DNA from: Tamarix chinensis
Lineage: Eukaryota > Streptophyta > Magnoliopsida > Caryophyllales > Tamaricaceae
DNA: 64,000 nt
Reading direction: 5' to 3'
NCBI GenBank assembly: GCA_030549775.1
Contig: CM060174.1
Span: 97,852,132 to 97,916,131 of the forward strand
Shown one piece after another: positions 11,944-24,199 of this stretch. The notes under the pieces are model-generated. The model did no database searches, was not told the DNA's origin, and worked only from the letters and a program-made list of their open reading frames with translations. The position numbers were made by a program, and so were the translations under genes. Each line of letters begins with the position of its first letter. Positions within the stretch are counted from its first letter, which is position 1.

Positions 11944-14900
11944 ATGAAGGCAGGCATGGGCACTGATGAAACTGAAATGGAGGTGGATGAGAGGCTCAAA
12001 TTAGGTCAAGAAGATGAGCACGGAGATGATTCTGGTCCTGAAAAAGTACAGTTTTTGGATGCTAAACCTCATGGCGACGAAGAAGAAGATTCATCGGGAT
12101 CTTCTTCTTCTTCAGGCGACGGGGATGACAGAGAGGAAGAAGACGAGCAGGACGAAGACGATGAAGAAGGAGAAGACAGTCATGGAAGCCCTAATCGTGA
12201 AGAGAACGGACAGTTTACTGAGCAGAATGGAGATGGAAAGAACTTGGAGTTGCCAGAAAAGTCTAATCAAATAGACTACGATGAAGCCCCAAATCATGAC
12301 AATATCAGTGAAGGTGATGATAGGCCACTCGCTATCAATATACTTGAAAAAACTCCTGTTCCTGCCAGAAAAACCGTTGCTAGGACTTCCTATGAGTTCA
12401 GTGGCCTTGCTGGCTCCAACAGTGCTAAGAAACAAAAGGTGCTTTTTCTTCTTAACCATTTACACCCCAAAAGTTGCTTGTTTCTGGGGGGACGGGGAGG
12501 AGTGCACGACGAAAAGTTGATTTGTGTTGTGCTCGCCGAGTAGCCTGTTTTGCGATTTGTTGTTGGTCTCATTGTCCATCCTGTTCTAAATTTGCTGTTT
12601 TTCATTTCAGATGATTGAAGACGAGGAGACTGGGACTATAGAAGAACAGGCTGAGTTCATGAGAGAGCTGGAAATTTTTCATAAGGAGAGAAATCTGGAC
12701 TTCAAGCCTCCCAAGTTCTACCAGGAGCCTTTGAATTTGCTTAAGTTGTTCTCTTTCCTTATTTACATTTTTGTCCATTCTGTTTGCCTCCCTCTGCTCC
12801 ATAAAAAACGAGGCTTTCCTCCCTAAACTATACTTTTGCCTTGTGATGTCTTATGTTTAATGTAGGTTATGGAGAGCTGTTATTCGGCTGGGTGGTTATG
12901 AGCGGGTATGGCTGTTGTTTTTCTAGGCTGTATGACTGTGGTTATTTGTAACACAGCACTCCTGTTCCTCTATGGTCCTTGTGCCCCGTCCTGTATTTCT
13001 CTTTTTTCCAATTCTATATAATATCAATCACTGTTTTTTCCTGATGAACATGTATCAGTCAGTTGGGAACAATGCTCTATTGTTTGTTTTTCATATTCTT
13101 GGTTGATAACAGTAGCATTATGTGTTGTTCTGGTGTTTAACTTCATCTATTTTTGTGTTGGCACATGCATGTGTTAAAGACATGAATTCGATGATAAAGT
13201 AGACTCAAAAGTAAGAGTTACTTTGGGCACTTCAATAAAATAATGTTTAGAGTTTGATTTGAGAGCTTCAATTTTATCTCTTCTCTTAATGTGCACATAT
13301 TTGTGTATTATGAAGAGTCTGAAGGTTAGTGCCTTGTGCTATTAAGACATTATTATTTCTTTTGTGGCCAAGGTTTTTTTGAATCTTATTGGTTGTATGC
13401 AACTAGCGAATTTCACATTGATAGGCTCATTTTAAAGTTCTATCTATTCCAATAAAAATTTTCATGAAAGTAAACATGGCCTTGGCTGCACCCTTAAGAA
13501 TAGGTAAGAGAAGAACAACAATTAGGTGGAGAAAACCAAGCCAGACCTATCTATAGGCACCCACGTCGTAATATTGATCTTAATGCACAAAACTTCTGAT
13601 TGTAACATGGATAAATAAAATGTATAATTACTAGAAGGCTCCATAATTGAAGGTCTCATTGGAAGCACTATGTAGTTTGTACTGTGATACTGCTTGTCCA
13701 CATAGAATGAACTCTCTGAAGCATACTACGGTATGAACATGAGTTGAAGTGTTAACTGGGTGTGGATGGCAATAGTTCTACTGTCCTTGTCACAATCCTT
13801 GTCGATGTGGATCCCTCTTTCTGTTAGCAAGGCAATGTATTGAACAGAATAAGGTGGAGAAAGGTATCATGTACACAAGAAGAGTACGAAATTAGGTCCA
13901 TATCCCTCCTCCTATACTTGATTTCCAAAACTCTAAAAGCTGTATATAAGTACACTAGGGGAAATTCAGGGAGGTAGAAAGTTTGTAGTGTGTGAAACTT
14001 TTGAAGCATGTGAAAGTGTTGGGACTTCCCATAATACAATGATGTTTCTGAGATGAAGCTATGAGGCCGTCCTGCTCATAGGATAGGGGGTCGGTTGTCG
14101 TAAGTGAACAAGTATTATCCATGATCCAAATGCAGCATGAGAAGAAATGGAATTCTGTTGCAAAAGAGATCATGATAAGTACCCTAATCTTTATTGTTCT
14201 GATGATTGATCAAGTTTTATCACTAATAATGAAGCATTGCTTTTGTGGTACTGTGATTTATTATGAAACCCCTTGGCATCATTTGACCGATCCCATTAAA
14301 ACCACTATGCTTTATATTCTAAGAATATAAGTCATAGTAGCAAACCCAGTTATGAACTTGTTGGCATTTCCATCCCTAGAATTCCTCATTGGCTACCCGT
14401 CCACACCAAGCACGCCTACTTTTTGTCCTTGCTTAGATGCTTTTAAGAAAAAATTGATGCAAGATCTCTCCCTCTTGTGAACGTAACAAGCAGGTAGTAT
14501 TGGAATAGTTGACTCTTTAGTGATTGGTGATTTGAGTTGACATTTGTTTATTTCTTTTATCAAAATGTATCAGTTGTTAAATTAGTGTAAGTCCCCTATC
14601 ATTCTTTAGTGATTTGATTATTTGCATGCTGCTTAGTTTCTATGCTAGTTTAATTTTTGTAACCCTAATATTTTGCATGCCAGTTCCAGTTTCTTCTAGT
14701 TAGAAAAAAAAGGAAGGCATCATCACTTGTCAGGATCTTTAATTTACTATTTTTCCTGACATGCAAATTCAATAGTCAGGCTTTCTCGTTTCATCTAGTG
14801 TCCTAAAAGTGCCCTTGTATTTTATGTGTTTTGACTTCTAGGTTAATATTTTGATATGCCCTGTTTAACTAGACATGCAGAGCTTTACTGATCAAAAATT

Positions 14901-17900
14901 CATGTAATCAAATTGACATCATCTGAATCTGTATTGCATGTGTTGGGGGTCTAAGATATGATTTTTGCATCTTAATGCCTTATATTTTTTGCGTTTCATA
15001 CCAGCTATTGCTCATTCTTGGAATGCTTATCGACCAATAATTTCTTACCTATATTTTTCTGAAGGTTACTGGACAAAAGTTATGGCGACAAGTTGGAGAA
15101 TCATTCCATCCCCCAAAGTAAGAATATGGGTCTATGCCACTAGTGGCATAGGGAGGTGTTAATGAATCTTCTGTTAATCATAATTTCTTACACTGCTATA
15201 ATTCAGTATTTTTTTCCAGGGAGGATAATGAATCTTCTGTTTATTGTATATTTTTACACTGATATAAGTCGATATTTGTTGCTGTATTCAGGACTTGTAC
15301 CACTGTGTCTTGGACATTCCGCATATTCTATGAGAAGGTAGTGGCTAGATATTGTTATCACATTCAGTTTATCGTGTGCATTTTTCTTCTCCATTTGTTT
15401 CATCTGTATTGTCAGTGTTCAGAATACTTAGTTTAGGTTTAAATACATTTCATGTACTTTAAATCCACATGTTGGAGTGTAATCAGATAATTTGAAGTGG
15501 AATTTACAAGTGGATTTTGGCAATACAAATGGGACTAATAAATTCAGCGTTTCTGACAATACAAAATTTGGGTATTTGAATATCCAAATTGGATAGAGTA
15601 TTATTAAAATAAGGGTCAATTGGGTCTAAATGATGTTGAGAACTTTGGTTTTGTGTTTCTTGTTATCTTCATTGCTGTCCCTGAGCTAAATCTCATTAAT
15701 GGGGATAATGGCACCATCTTCTGCTAATAATAGAGTTAGTGACGAGTCCCCTTTTCCTTTTCCTGGTTTGTTCTATTGATATAGCATTATGTCAATAAAA
15801 TTATTTCGGAATGAATCAAAACTCTGGATCTCTCCGGTTTGCAGATATTTTGTTCATATTTATTTGATGGTAGATGAATATGATCATGCTTTTGTGCAGG
15901 CACTTCTGGAATATGAAAAGTACAAAAGGGAGATTGGGGAAATAGAATTTCCGGATATGCCTCTCATAGAGCCTACATCTGTTGAGGTTGAGGTAATTTT
16001 TATTTAATTGTCCTGTTACAAAACTTTGGTTTGCATTTTGTTTGGAAAATTAATAAAGGAAGTTGCATAGCGACAGTGTGATATATAGAGCTTTTTGAAG
16101 GATTTCATCCATAGCAATGCTTATAATCAAGCTTTTCGTTCATCATTGTTACAGAAGTTTTGGGTCTGTGGGGCCCATAATCTGGTTAGGCTCTAAAAGT
16201 GAAGGTTTTAAGTATTGAAGCCAATTTAATGGGGCATATATGCCACATGATGCACTTGATTGGATTTTATTGCTTTTCCAATTTCAAAATAGGAAGGAAG
16301 CCAAAATTCAGCTGGCAACATTCAATCTCTAACTAGCTGATAATTTATTTACTACTTGTTATCTTTTATGGAACTTGGCACATTGTAATCATCAAGTCAG
16401 TTAGCTGTCACAAAGTCTCTCTCCTGCTATTCATTTTTACCCTTTCCTATTTATTTTTTGTTATATCGCAAACTGCCAACTTGCACTCTTATCTATTTGG
16501 TAGATGTTTGCTACACAGGCTTGTGGTACTGCAACGTGAGACTTCTATAAGTTTAGGTTATTTAATTTTCCATTCACAGTGTTCAGAAGGTTTCTTCCTA
16601 TAGTACTGCTGGCTGCACCGGCGTGGGGGCATGCTGAAAATTTTGGGTTATTTTTTTGGAAATTTGCTGTTTGTTTTATATTGCTTTTCTTAGTTATTTC
16701 CATTTTCTCCTTTGAAGTGAACCTTTTCCTATTCCCTAAGGATGGCCTTTCCTTTTCTTATGCAGGGTGTTGGTTACCAAAATTCTGGATCAGGGCGAGC
16801 AAGAAGGGAGTCTGCCACCCGTGCAATGCAGGGGTGGCATGTTCAGCGTCTTATTGGTTTCGGAGAAGTTGGTGAGCCAATTATTAAGGTATCGTAAGAA
16901 GTCAGCAGGCCTTCTATCTTATTAATCTCTCTTTGAATATCCACTATGCAGAAGATATCATCTATATCTCTCTATGTTGTTAGGATAAAAACCTCAGCGC
17001 TGCACAGAAACGAGAAAAAAATCTCAAGAGCATTGGTATTCTTATTTTCAGTTTCGATACTTGTAAAAAAATGTGATACATATATGAACTTGTTGACTGA
17101 TTTCAACTCATTTTATGTAGGTGGATCCAAGCAGAAGAGAAGTGCCCAGGACCCTGCCGAAAATCATTTTCATGACAGAGAGTTGAGAACACTGAACTCT
17201 CTGCTCTTTGCATTGTTCTCCTTCCTCCTTCCGATCCTATATTTTGTTCATATGATTTCCTCTGGTGGTTGTCAATCACTCTAGACTTTCTAGGTGGTCA
17301 AGATTATATAATAGGCTTATAGCTGCTTTCTCCACTTTTCCTTGTTTGGTTGTGTACTTATCTTAAAACTAAGGATTGGGTCCAAAGATTTTGATGCATA
17401 CAAATATATAAGACAGGATAGGGAAGCGGAACATATTAGACCTGTGGGGCCATTTCTTTTCACTTGAAACCTCTGGCAACATCTTCTTGCATCACTAGAG
17501 GATATGCCATAAGGCATGAAATAAGAATTTCTCATCACACAGGTGACTTGGCCTGGAATTACAGAATATAAGATCTATTTAGCAGCCCAAAGTTTTTTTT
17601 TGAACTGAGGTTTAGTTGTGCATCATAGGTGGATAGACTTTGGTGGACATCCATTGCCCATGTATGGCCACCTATTTGATGCCCTTTTTATTTAGGAGGG
17701 GAAAGTGTGAAGCCCCTTCTCATTCTTCTCTCCCTTCTAAGCAAATCTTTGAGTGTAATTGGCAAGAGGGTTGGTACAGTCACTTTTAAGTCGTTCAAGT
17801 TCAACATAGCTTAGTATACCTTATGGTTAGGTGGTAAATAACCATTCTTGTTGTGAGAATCCTCACAAGATGGAAGGGGGTTGCCGTGCTGCAGATATCT

Positions 17901-20879
17901 CTGTGTTTTTAATTGTCCGCATATTGTTACACTTTGCCTGTCTTATTCCTCTGCTTGGGTGAAAGCTGGATCAAGTGATAAAAATTGCCTTTTCCAAATA
18001 AAAAAAGGAGTTTATATTTAGAAACCATTTGATCTGTATATTTTTTATTATCTTGTTTTTGGAACTTTTCTTTTCTTGTCTTAATGCCATATATCTAATT
18101 GATTGCACTTTTCTTTATTGTTAGACCGGTATCGTCAGTGGTTGATGTCGGTCCTCCTGCTGATTGGGTGAAGATCAATGTGCGGGAAAGTGTGAGTCCT
18201 TTGTTAACAATGCTCATTAGTTGTGTTCATCTTTTTCAAATATTACTTAGGCGGTGTCTCTATCTGCAGAAAGATTGTTTCGAAGTTTATGCTTTAGTTC
18301 CTGGGCTTCTACGTGAAGAGGTACAACTGATCTCCCTTTGTGATAATATCTAAAGTTTCATTGAATTCCTAAAAAAAAAATGAAAAAAAAAAAAAGAAGA
18401 AGAAAGCCAAATGTGTGTATTTCCATGTGGAGTCTGTGTGTGGTGGTGGTTTTAGGGATGCATCTCTGAAAATGTGCTTAAGTGGTGGATTGCTTTTATT
18501 GTACCTTTTATTTGAGGAACCAGTTGGGTTCAGTCTGGTTTTATTGAAGTTTTCTTGGCCTTTTTGTTAGAGACATTCTATCTTGCTGGGTAGAATCTGA
18601 ACACTTCAGAAATACTTGATAGAATTTGAAGTGAGGCGGTGGCCATTGTTAGGTAGAGAGAGAAAAGCTGTAGTTTTATTGAATTTTTGGTTAATTTTTT
18701 ATAGGGTAAATTTGTCCTGTTTTGGTGACTACGTTTAAATTTGCCCTACTTTGATCAATTTTTTTTCTTGAATCAGAAGTTATAATTTATTGACTAAAAT
18801 AGGACACAGTTATATACCAGTTACTAACATAGGATAAAAACAATGACCAACTTAGAAAATTTCAAGTTAATATTTGTCCAAAATATTTGATTGACCTAAA
18901 TAATATTTGTCGCGTTTGGTAGGTGATTCTGTTTTATCACAAAATGATTGGAAAATATTATTCCTCTATCCAGAAAAAATGGTAATACTATAAAATTTAA
19001 AGAAAATGAAAAAGGAAGCATTATTTTTTGTGTTGTTTTCTTTTTTGTGTTGTTTTCTATTATGAATTATATTTATCACTCTTGCATATCTTGTTTATTT
19101 TTTATTCCAATGCAATACGTATAATTTTTATACTATAAAGTCTATAATCATATTTTAAGATGACTAAATTTAAAATAAATCATCATATTTTATGGATATA
19201 GGGAGTATATGTCATTGCCCTTTTCTATGTGGTGTTATATTATTGCGAATTACATTATGGTCTACTGTTTTGGGGTTTCTCCACGGATTAAATAACTTGA
19301 TGTCCCATCCATTCCTTTCCTTTTCACTGCAGTATAAAGACAGTTGTTAACTAATAATTACTAGGAAGAAAAATCATCAAGTCCTGAGAAGAAATACGCA
19401 GAAGCTGCTCTAAGAGTGTTGTTCTCCTGCAGGCTGCAGCGTTGCGTATTAGGCCTTAACCTTAGTTTTCCAGCTGGTACATGTTTGCCGCTGTAGGCCT
19501 AGCCAAAACAGCAGCAGTGTGTTGCTGGTTTCTCAAAATTCTGATACGTTGCTGCCATGTATAGAATGTAGCAGCAACAATAGTTCTCGATTTGCTAGTT
19601 TTAGCAAATAGATCTTTCTGTTTGTTATATGCCTAATGCCCACAGGTTCTGTAGATCTTGGTGTTCAGGCAGTTTCAAATTTTTATCTGCTTCAGAACTC
19701 TCCCCATCCAAGTTGAGGGGCACATATAAGCTATAGCAACATCTCATAAAGCACTGCAAAAAGGAGAGCATCTCCGTTAGGCCATTGCCAGATGTCCCAT
19801 TCTCATCCCGTCCAAGAATGCTGCACAGGAAATAATAATGTAAATATTTTGGGGGGCGGGCAGTGAGTGTAGAGCAAGAAAGTCTAACTCCCTAACCGGG
19901 TATATTTGCATGTCGGGAGAAAGATGCTTCCCCTTTTGTCATATATCTATGGTCATGTGTTCAGATATGAAAGTGTTTGCTTGATTTTTATACTGTGTGC
20001 CTTCAAGTGTGCATTGCCTTGTTTGTTGCTTTTTCAGTAACTTCAATGTATTGTTTGTGAATATTAGAATAAGGCGAAATATGTACTTTCTCTGGTTTCA
20101 AGTAAGTGTCGTTTTAATAATTTAATTCTGGTTTCAAATAAGTGGCTTTGTATTTACGAGGTAAATTTTAAATAATTTATCCCACATTATCCTTTTGTGA
20201 CATTTACTTTATCTTTGATTTATCTATATATCTATCTATCTATCTATATATATATATATATATATTTATGACAAAAGTTAAAACGACACTTATATTAAAG
20301 TGGGGGGTGTATTTGTTACTCAGCTTGTGCATATTGAGTTGAAGCGTCATCTTGTTTGGTGTGTTGGTTATGTGAATTGTTTGTCTGTGACCCAGGTCCG
20401 AGTTCAGTCAGATCCAGCGGGACGTCTAGTTATTACTGGCCAGCCAGAGCAGCTTGACAACCCTTGGGGGATCACACCCTTCAGGAAGGTAGAATTTTAC
20501 ACGACTTGAGCTGACTAGGAAACGGTGCAGCGAGATCGTTTTAGATTTATGCGTCTTGAATAACCTGGGGCTGGAATGCTTTTTAGGGCATAGTGGCTTT
20601 GGCGGTCCAGGTGGACATAGCCGTGGCCCTAGTGCGAATTCATCAAGGAACCTGTACTTTGCTTTACCTCTTATGTAATGTGAAAATTACTGTGATGGGA
20701 AAAGGGAATTTGTTGTAAGCATCTGCTTTTTGCATTGTTCACGGACACTTATACGGTTGTTCTGTGCGTTACAGATCATCAGCCTACCTGCGAGGATCAA
20801 CCCACTTCAGACATCTGCAATTGTCAGCCTGCATGGAAGGCTCTACGTACGTGTCCCATTTGATCGATCAAATACCTAG
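11944..20879 (+). CDS. ARID domain protein with C-terminal HSP20-like domain (ARID5/6-type), 13 coding exons
   Basis: Coding exons: 11944-12438, 12611-12744, 12866-12905, 15065-15117, 15292-15337, 15900-15992, 16766-16888, 16984-17035, 17121-17181, 18125-18191, 18270-18320, 20396-20488, 20775-20879. All introns are GT-AG and the joined frame is 1413 bp (470 codons plus TAG). Residues 1-165 are acidic and Ser-rich (runs of E/D around 35-80). The ARID DNA-binding domain covers about 176-270, with RELEIFHKERNLDFKPPKFY, LWRAVIRLGGYERV, TGQKLWRQVGESFHPPK and TCTTVSWTFRIFYEKAL. A basic linker holds QGWHVQRLIGFGEVGEPIIK. The end (about 374-468) is alpha-crystallin/HSP20-like, with ADWVKINVRES, ALVPGLLREEVRVQSDPAGR and LHGRLYVRVPFDR. 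Family members are nuclear, AT-rich-DNA-binding factors. A second start at 11956 is possible because CATGAAGGCAG just before it could be a splice acceptor. Introns 2 and 9 use weak GTT donors. Confidence 0.93.
12906..15064 (+). other. Intron 3 of the ARID gene (2.16 kb), no gene inside
   Basis: The donor GTATGG follows codon 223 and the acceptor is TTCTGAAG. The GC content and sequence style around 13550-14120 differ from the rest, and this part may hold an old inserted repeat, but I found no terminal repeats or domain to prove it. Frames here have no recognisable product. Confidence 0.6.
18961..19205. mobile_element. Stowaway-like MITE in ARID intron 11
   Basis: Left end TTCCTCTATCCAGAAAAAATGG pairs with right end CATATTTTATGGATATAGGGAG as a degenerate terminal inverted repeat, flanked by TA at 18959-18960 and 19206-19207. 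It is 245 bp, AT-rich and has no coding capacity. The CTCCCT-type end plus TA duplication is typical of Tc1/mariner-derived MITEs. Confidence 0.7.
20086..20309. mobile_element. Stowaway-like MITE in ARID intron 11, close to exon 12
   Basis: The terminal inverted repeats are CTTTCTCTGGTTTCAAGTAA with GTGTCGTTTTAA on the left and TTAAAACGACAC followed by TTATATTAAAGTGGGGGGTG on the right, about 32 bp, with TA at both edges (20084-20085, 20310-20311). A TATC/TA microsatellite (about 20221-20266) lies inside. The element ends only 86 bp before exon 12. Confidence 0.8.
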
Positions 20880-22701
20880 TGTGCTCTTCAAGCGATGGAC
20901 ATTAGACAAGTACCTTAGGCCCCCATTGTTTCTTCAAAGTACAGAAAACTGGAGCCTGTCGCTCCTCCTGAAGAAGCAAACGTAGAACAGCTTTATTTAG
21001 GGAGGTTTAGGGTTTAGGAAGACCTGTGATGTGGCCTTCGAGAGTTGACTGCTTTATGTAGAGCATGGAAGCAATTTGGGATTGATGTGGTTTTCAGGCA
21101 AAAATGTGCCTTCCTTCTGATAACAATTTTCTTTTGTTTTAAGTTAAAAAATTTAGGTTGAAGTTTTCAATTATGGTGTTCTAATATCCTTCCCTTTTGA
21201 AAAAAGCTGTGATTGATTCTAACACTGCCGTGGGCCCGTGGCTGGTAAATTGTTTTCGGCTGCGTGGGGCTCAAAATTAACAACAAAGCGGACCTCAGAT
21301 CTGAGTGTGAGATGGAAAATGCAGCAGCTTTGTTGTAGCGTACTACGAGCTACGGCAGAGCACGGACCGCCAAACTTATTCTGTTTGAGCGGCTTTCTTT
21401 ATTTTGAAAATATATTCTACCCGTCCTTTTTTTTTCTTGTTTTTCGTTTTGGAAGAATTGTATATAAACGTAGTTTATAACTTAAAATATTATCGTCAAT
21501 TCATTTATTCTTGCCTCCCCCGTTGTACTCATCTATTTTCGTAGCTGTGCGAAGTGCAATACGGTCGATCGCTTACCCTCCTATAGTAACAGTATTGATT
21601 TGGCCCTATTCCCTGGTGGACCACGAATTGCTCCTCTTTACGAAGAAGCGTCGTCCGTGCGTGCATGCATGCATGCGGGTGCTGGTATGTAAGGGCAGAC
21701 GATTGAGAGGAAAATGATGGGAGAGAAGCATACAACATTTGTAGCAATTGATCTGCGATAATGGTAAATGCCATATTCAGCTGTGGCACGCATTTCCAGG
21801 ATGACGATCTCAACGGCGATGGGCGCCTGGACCACTCCCTCACCAACCCTCATTACCGACTCGTTTAACTTTCCCAACAGCTTTAGCTCTCGCTTGCCGC
21901 CGCTAGCCACAAGTCAACGAAACCACTGTTTTAATTTTTTGCACACTAGAGGTAGGTTTAAAGGCGGTAGCACTTGATACGAGTTGTCCCTATAAACAAA
22001 AGATTCGAAAGGTCTATGCGGTTGCTGCTGAAAATAAAATACATACAACTTGGTGGAGGTCACAGGGTCACAGGTCAGTATGTGCATGCTACTCAAGCGG
22101 GGTGGTGAGCGGTGCGTGCAAGGAGTGGCTCGATTAACCGAAACACATCTGTACTATCTTATCTATCTATATATATATATAAGAGCGCCATGTATATCAA
22201 CTTTTACGATCTAGGTACTGTAAATCAAATATGAGACAAGATTTAAGTGATGCATATAACAATATATATCCTCGCGCTCCTAAACAGATTACAAAACCCC
22301 CGTTGATAGCAAACCATTCCTCCTCTATTACTACTGCACCATCACACCATTGCGAGTACTAGTTACATATACAATACTTTGTGGGTTATAACCAACAGCG
22401 CAAACCATGGAAGTGCAAAGAAAAGAGGAAAATTAATTGGAACAAAATCCGGTCAATAGAAATCAAATGTAGTAGTGTCTAACAAAAAAAAGAAAAGAAA
22501 AGGGTGTAAAATTCAAACCAAGGACGAGGAGGAGGAAACCTAGAAAAGAAGAGCACAATTAGCTCCGTTGTTAATTACTAACAGTATACTAATCAAGCTT
22601 CTTCGCCCTACAGTGCAGATACAATGCACGTAGGTTTTGGATCCTGCTTGCCTGGTAGTATAGTACCACCGGTTGTTGGTTTGCATGACCAGAAGTAATA
22701 A
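20880..22701. other. Intergenic region between convergent ARID and AHL genes
   Basis: It holds the 3' ends of both neighbours. A CATGCATGCATG run (RY-type motif) lies at about 21663-21675. A - strand frame at about 21638-21910 has gene-like composition but no ATG and no known domain. A TATC/TA microsatellite lies at about 22160-22182. No gene is supported. Confidence 0.5.
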
Positions 22702-23751
22702 TTAGTATGGCGGCCTCCCGGATGCAGCACCGCCCCAAGCGCCAAAGAAATCACCCGAAAACCCCATCGGATAGTTTCCTCCTGCAGCAGCATTACTACT
22801 ACCACCAGCGGCAGCGTTGTAGTAAGACGCAGCAGCAGCAGCTGCTGCTGCGGCTGCGGCTGCCGCTCCTCCTCCCTGTCCCTCACCAGCAGTACCGCCA
22901 CCACCATCTCCCATCTGCGCCCTACTCCTTCCACCACCCTCCTCCACCTCCGAAGACTGCGAGGCAGCCGGAACCTGCTGCAACCCCTGCTCCACTCCCC
23001 CACCACCAGCCCCCCTCTCCTCCACTTCCTCATCATCCAACGGCAACCTCTCAAACACAGCATTAGAAAAACTAGCAGTAATCAAAACAACAGGACCTAG
23101 AGCAACCAAAGGTCCCACAACGCTACCACCAACAACCTGTCCTTGCCCGCCGCTTAGGAATATAGATAGTCCACCAGCGCCAGGGGGTGCAGGGGGCGGT
23201 AAAACAGTACCCGTTAATGATAAAATCTCAAACCTACCTTGTAATGTAACAACACTAGAAGCTGGTGAAGTGGCAGCCGGTTGACGTATCATGACGTTGA
23301 GTACCGTGCCATTACCTCCTAAGACACTCACACCTCTACCTCTACGACGTGCGTAGTCGGAGAGCGCGTCGAGTATATCGGAGTTTGTTGAGACTTCTAG
23401 GATGTGAGATCTGAGTGTATTGGGACTGTCTCTTGTGATTATTATTGGTGGTTTTGGTTTGTTTTTTGAACCGGCTGGTCGGCCTCTAGGACGACGGCCG
23501 ACACGTGTGGTGGAAGATGAAGGGGTTGTTGAGTCTAGTTGCTGCTGCTGCTGGTCGGTCGATTGGGATGGATCGGAGTTTGGGGAGTCTGCTGAATGTT
23601 GCTGCTGCTGCTGCTGTTGGAGGTGGAGAGATCTTTGTATCTGAAGTTCAGGTTCGAATAAATTGTGTAAGTATCCTCCTCCTCCGCTGGCTCCACCAGC
23701 TCCTCCGCCTCCGCCTCCACTACCACCACCAGGTTCATAACCTGCACCCAT
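22702..23751 (-). CDS. AHL: AT-hook motif nuclear-localized protein, type I (AHL), intronless
   Basis: 349 codons. Residues 1-29 are Gly-rich, followed by Gln runs at about 45-51 and 67-71. The type-I AT-hook [17 protein letters not shown] is at about 86-102 and binds the minor groove of AT-rich DNA. The PPC/DUF296 domain runs about 112-236 and includes the conserved GRFEIL core (172-177), [11 protein letters not shown] and [15 protein letters not shown]. The tail has a long Ala run and ends in GRPPY, as in many AHL proteins. AHLs form trimers through PPC and act in the nucleus on growth and flowering genes. Start: the frame is open for 48 more codons upstream but has no ATG before a TAG; the first ATG is at 23751, so upstream Lys-rich codons are leader sequence unless a 5' intron exists. 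The lack of introns fits type-I members. Confidence 0.93.
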   Translation of the reverse strand: MGAGYEPGGGSGGGGGGAGGASGGGGYLHNLFEPELQIQRSLHLQQQQQQQHSADSPNSDPSQSTDQQQQQLDSTTPSSSTTRVGRRPRGRPAGSKNKPKPPIIITRDSPNTLRSHILEVSTNSDILDALSDYARRRGRGVSVLGGNGTVLNVMIRQPAATSPASSVVTLQGRFEILSLTGTVLPPPAPPGAGGLSIFLSGGQGQVVGGSVVGPLVALGPVVLITASFSNAVFERLPLDDEEVEERGAGGGGVEQGLQQVPAASQSSEVEEGGGRSRAQMGDGGGGTAGEGQGGGAAAAAAAAAAAAASYYNAAAGGSSNAAAGGNYPMGFSGDFFGAWGGAASGRPPY

Positions 23752-24111
23752 AGAAACAGCAGCAGTCTGCAAATCTACTCTTTCCCACCACTTATGACTG
23801 CTGTTGTTTTCATTATTAGAAGTGTTGTTCGCCAGTTTTTTTTTTTTTCTTTTTTTCCCCCACTTCTTCTTTTTATCCCTTTCCTGGCTCAACAATATAG
23901 ATAATGACCACTACCAGGAATACCTAGAGGCAGCCAGCTAACCTAACTGATACGTATGCTTATTATATATAGTCAGTCTAGTAGAGGCAAGCTATATATC
24001 AAACAAGCAGAAGAAGATTTGAGTAGCAAAAGAAGACTGACTCACCAAGGAATAAATAGATCAGAAACCCAGCCAATCGATATCAGGTCTACTTATATCG
24101 GCTGCTTACTC

Positions 24112-24121
24112 TTTATTTATA
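24112..24121 (-). promoter_or_regulatory. Putative TATA box of the AHL gene
   Basis: The - strand reads TATAAATAAA here, about 360 bp upstream of the AHL start codon. Transcription would begin near 24085, giving a leader of about 330 nt that includes a purine-rich tract (pyrimidine-rich on + at about 23837-23878). Confidence 0.45.
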
Positions 24122-24199
24122 GGCTTCATGAAGTCCACTTCAATAAGATGGTATGCGTACGGTATCAGTCTCTATCGATCGATCCCAGCTGATGTCCGG

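Noticed and set aside
21638..21910. - strand frame ASGGKRELKLLGKLNESV..., gene-like start
   Set aside because: It begins with GTG, has a stop just upstream, loses protein-like character after about 55 codons and matches no family I know. It may be a gene fragment but cannot be supported.
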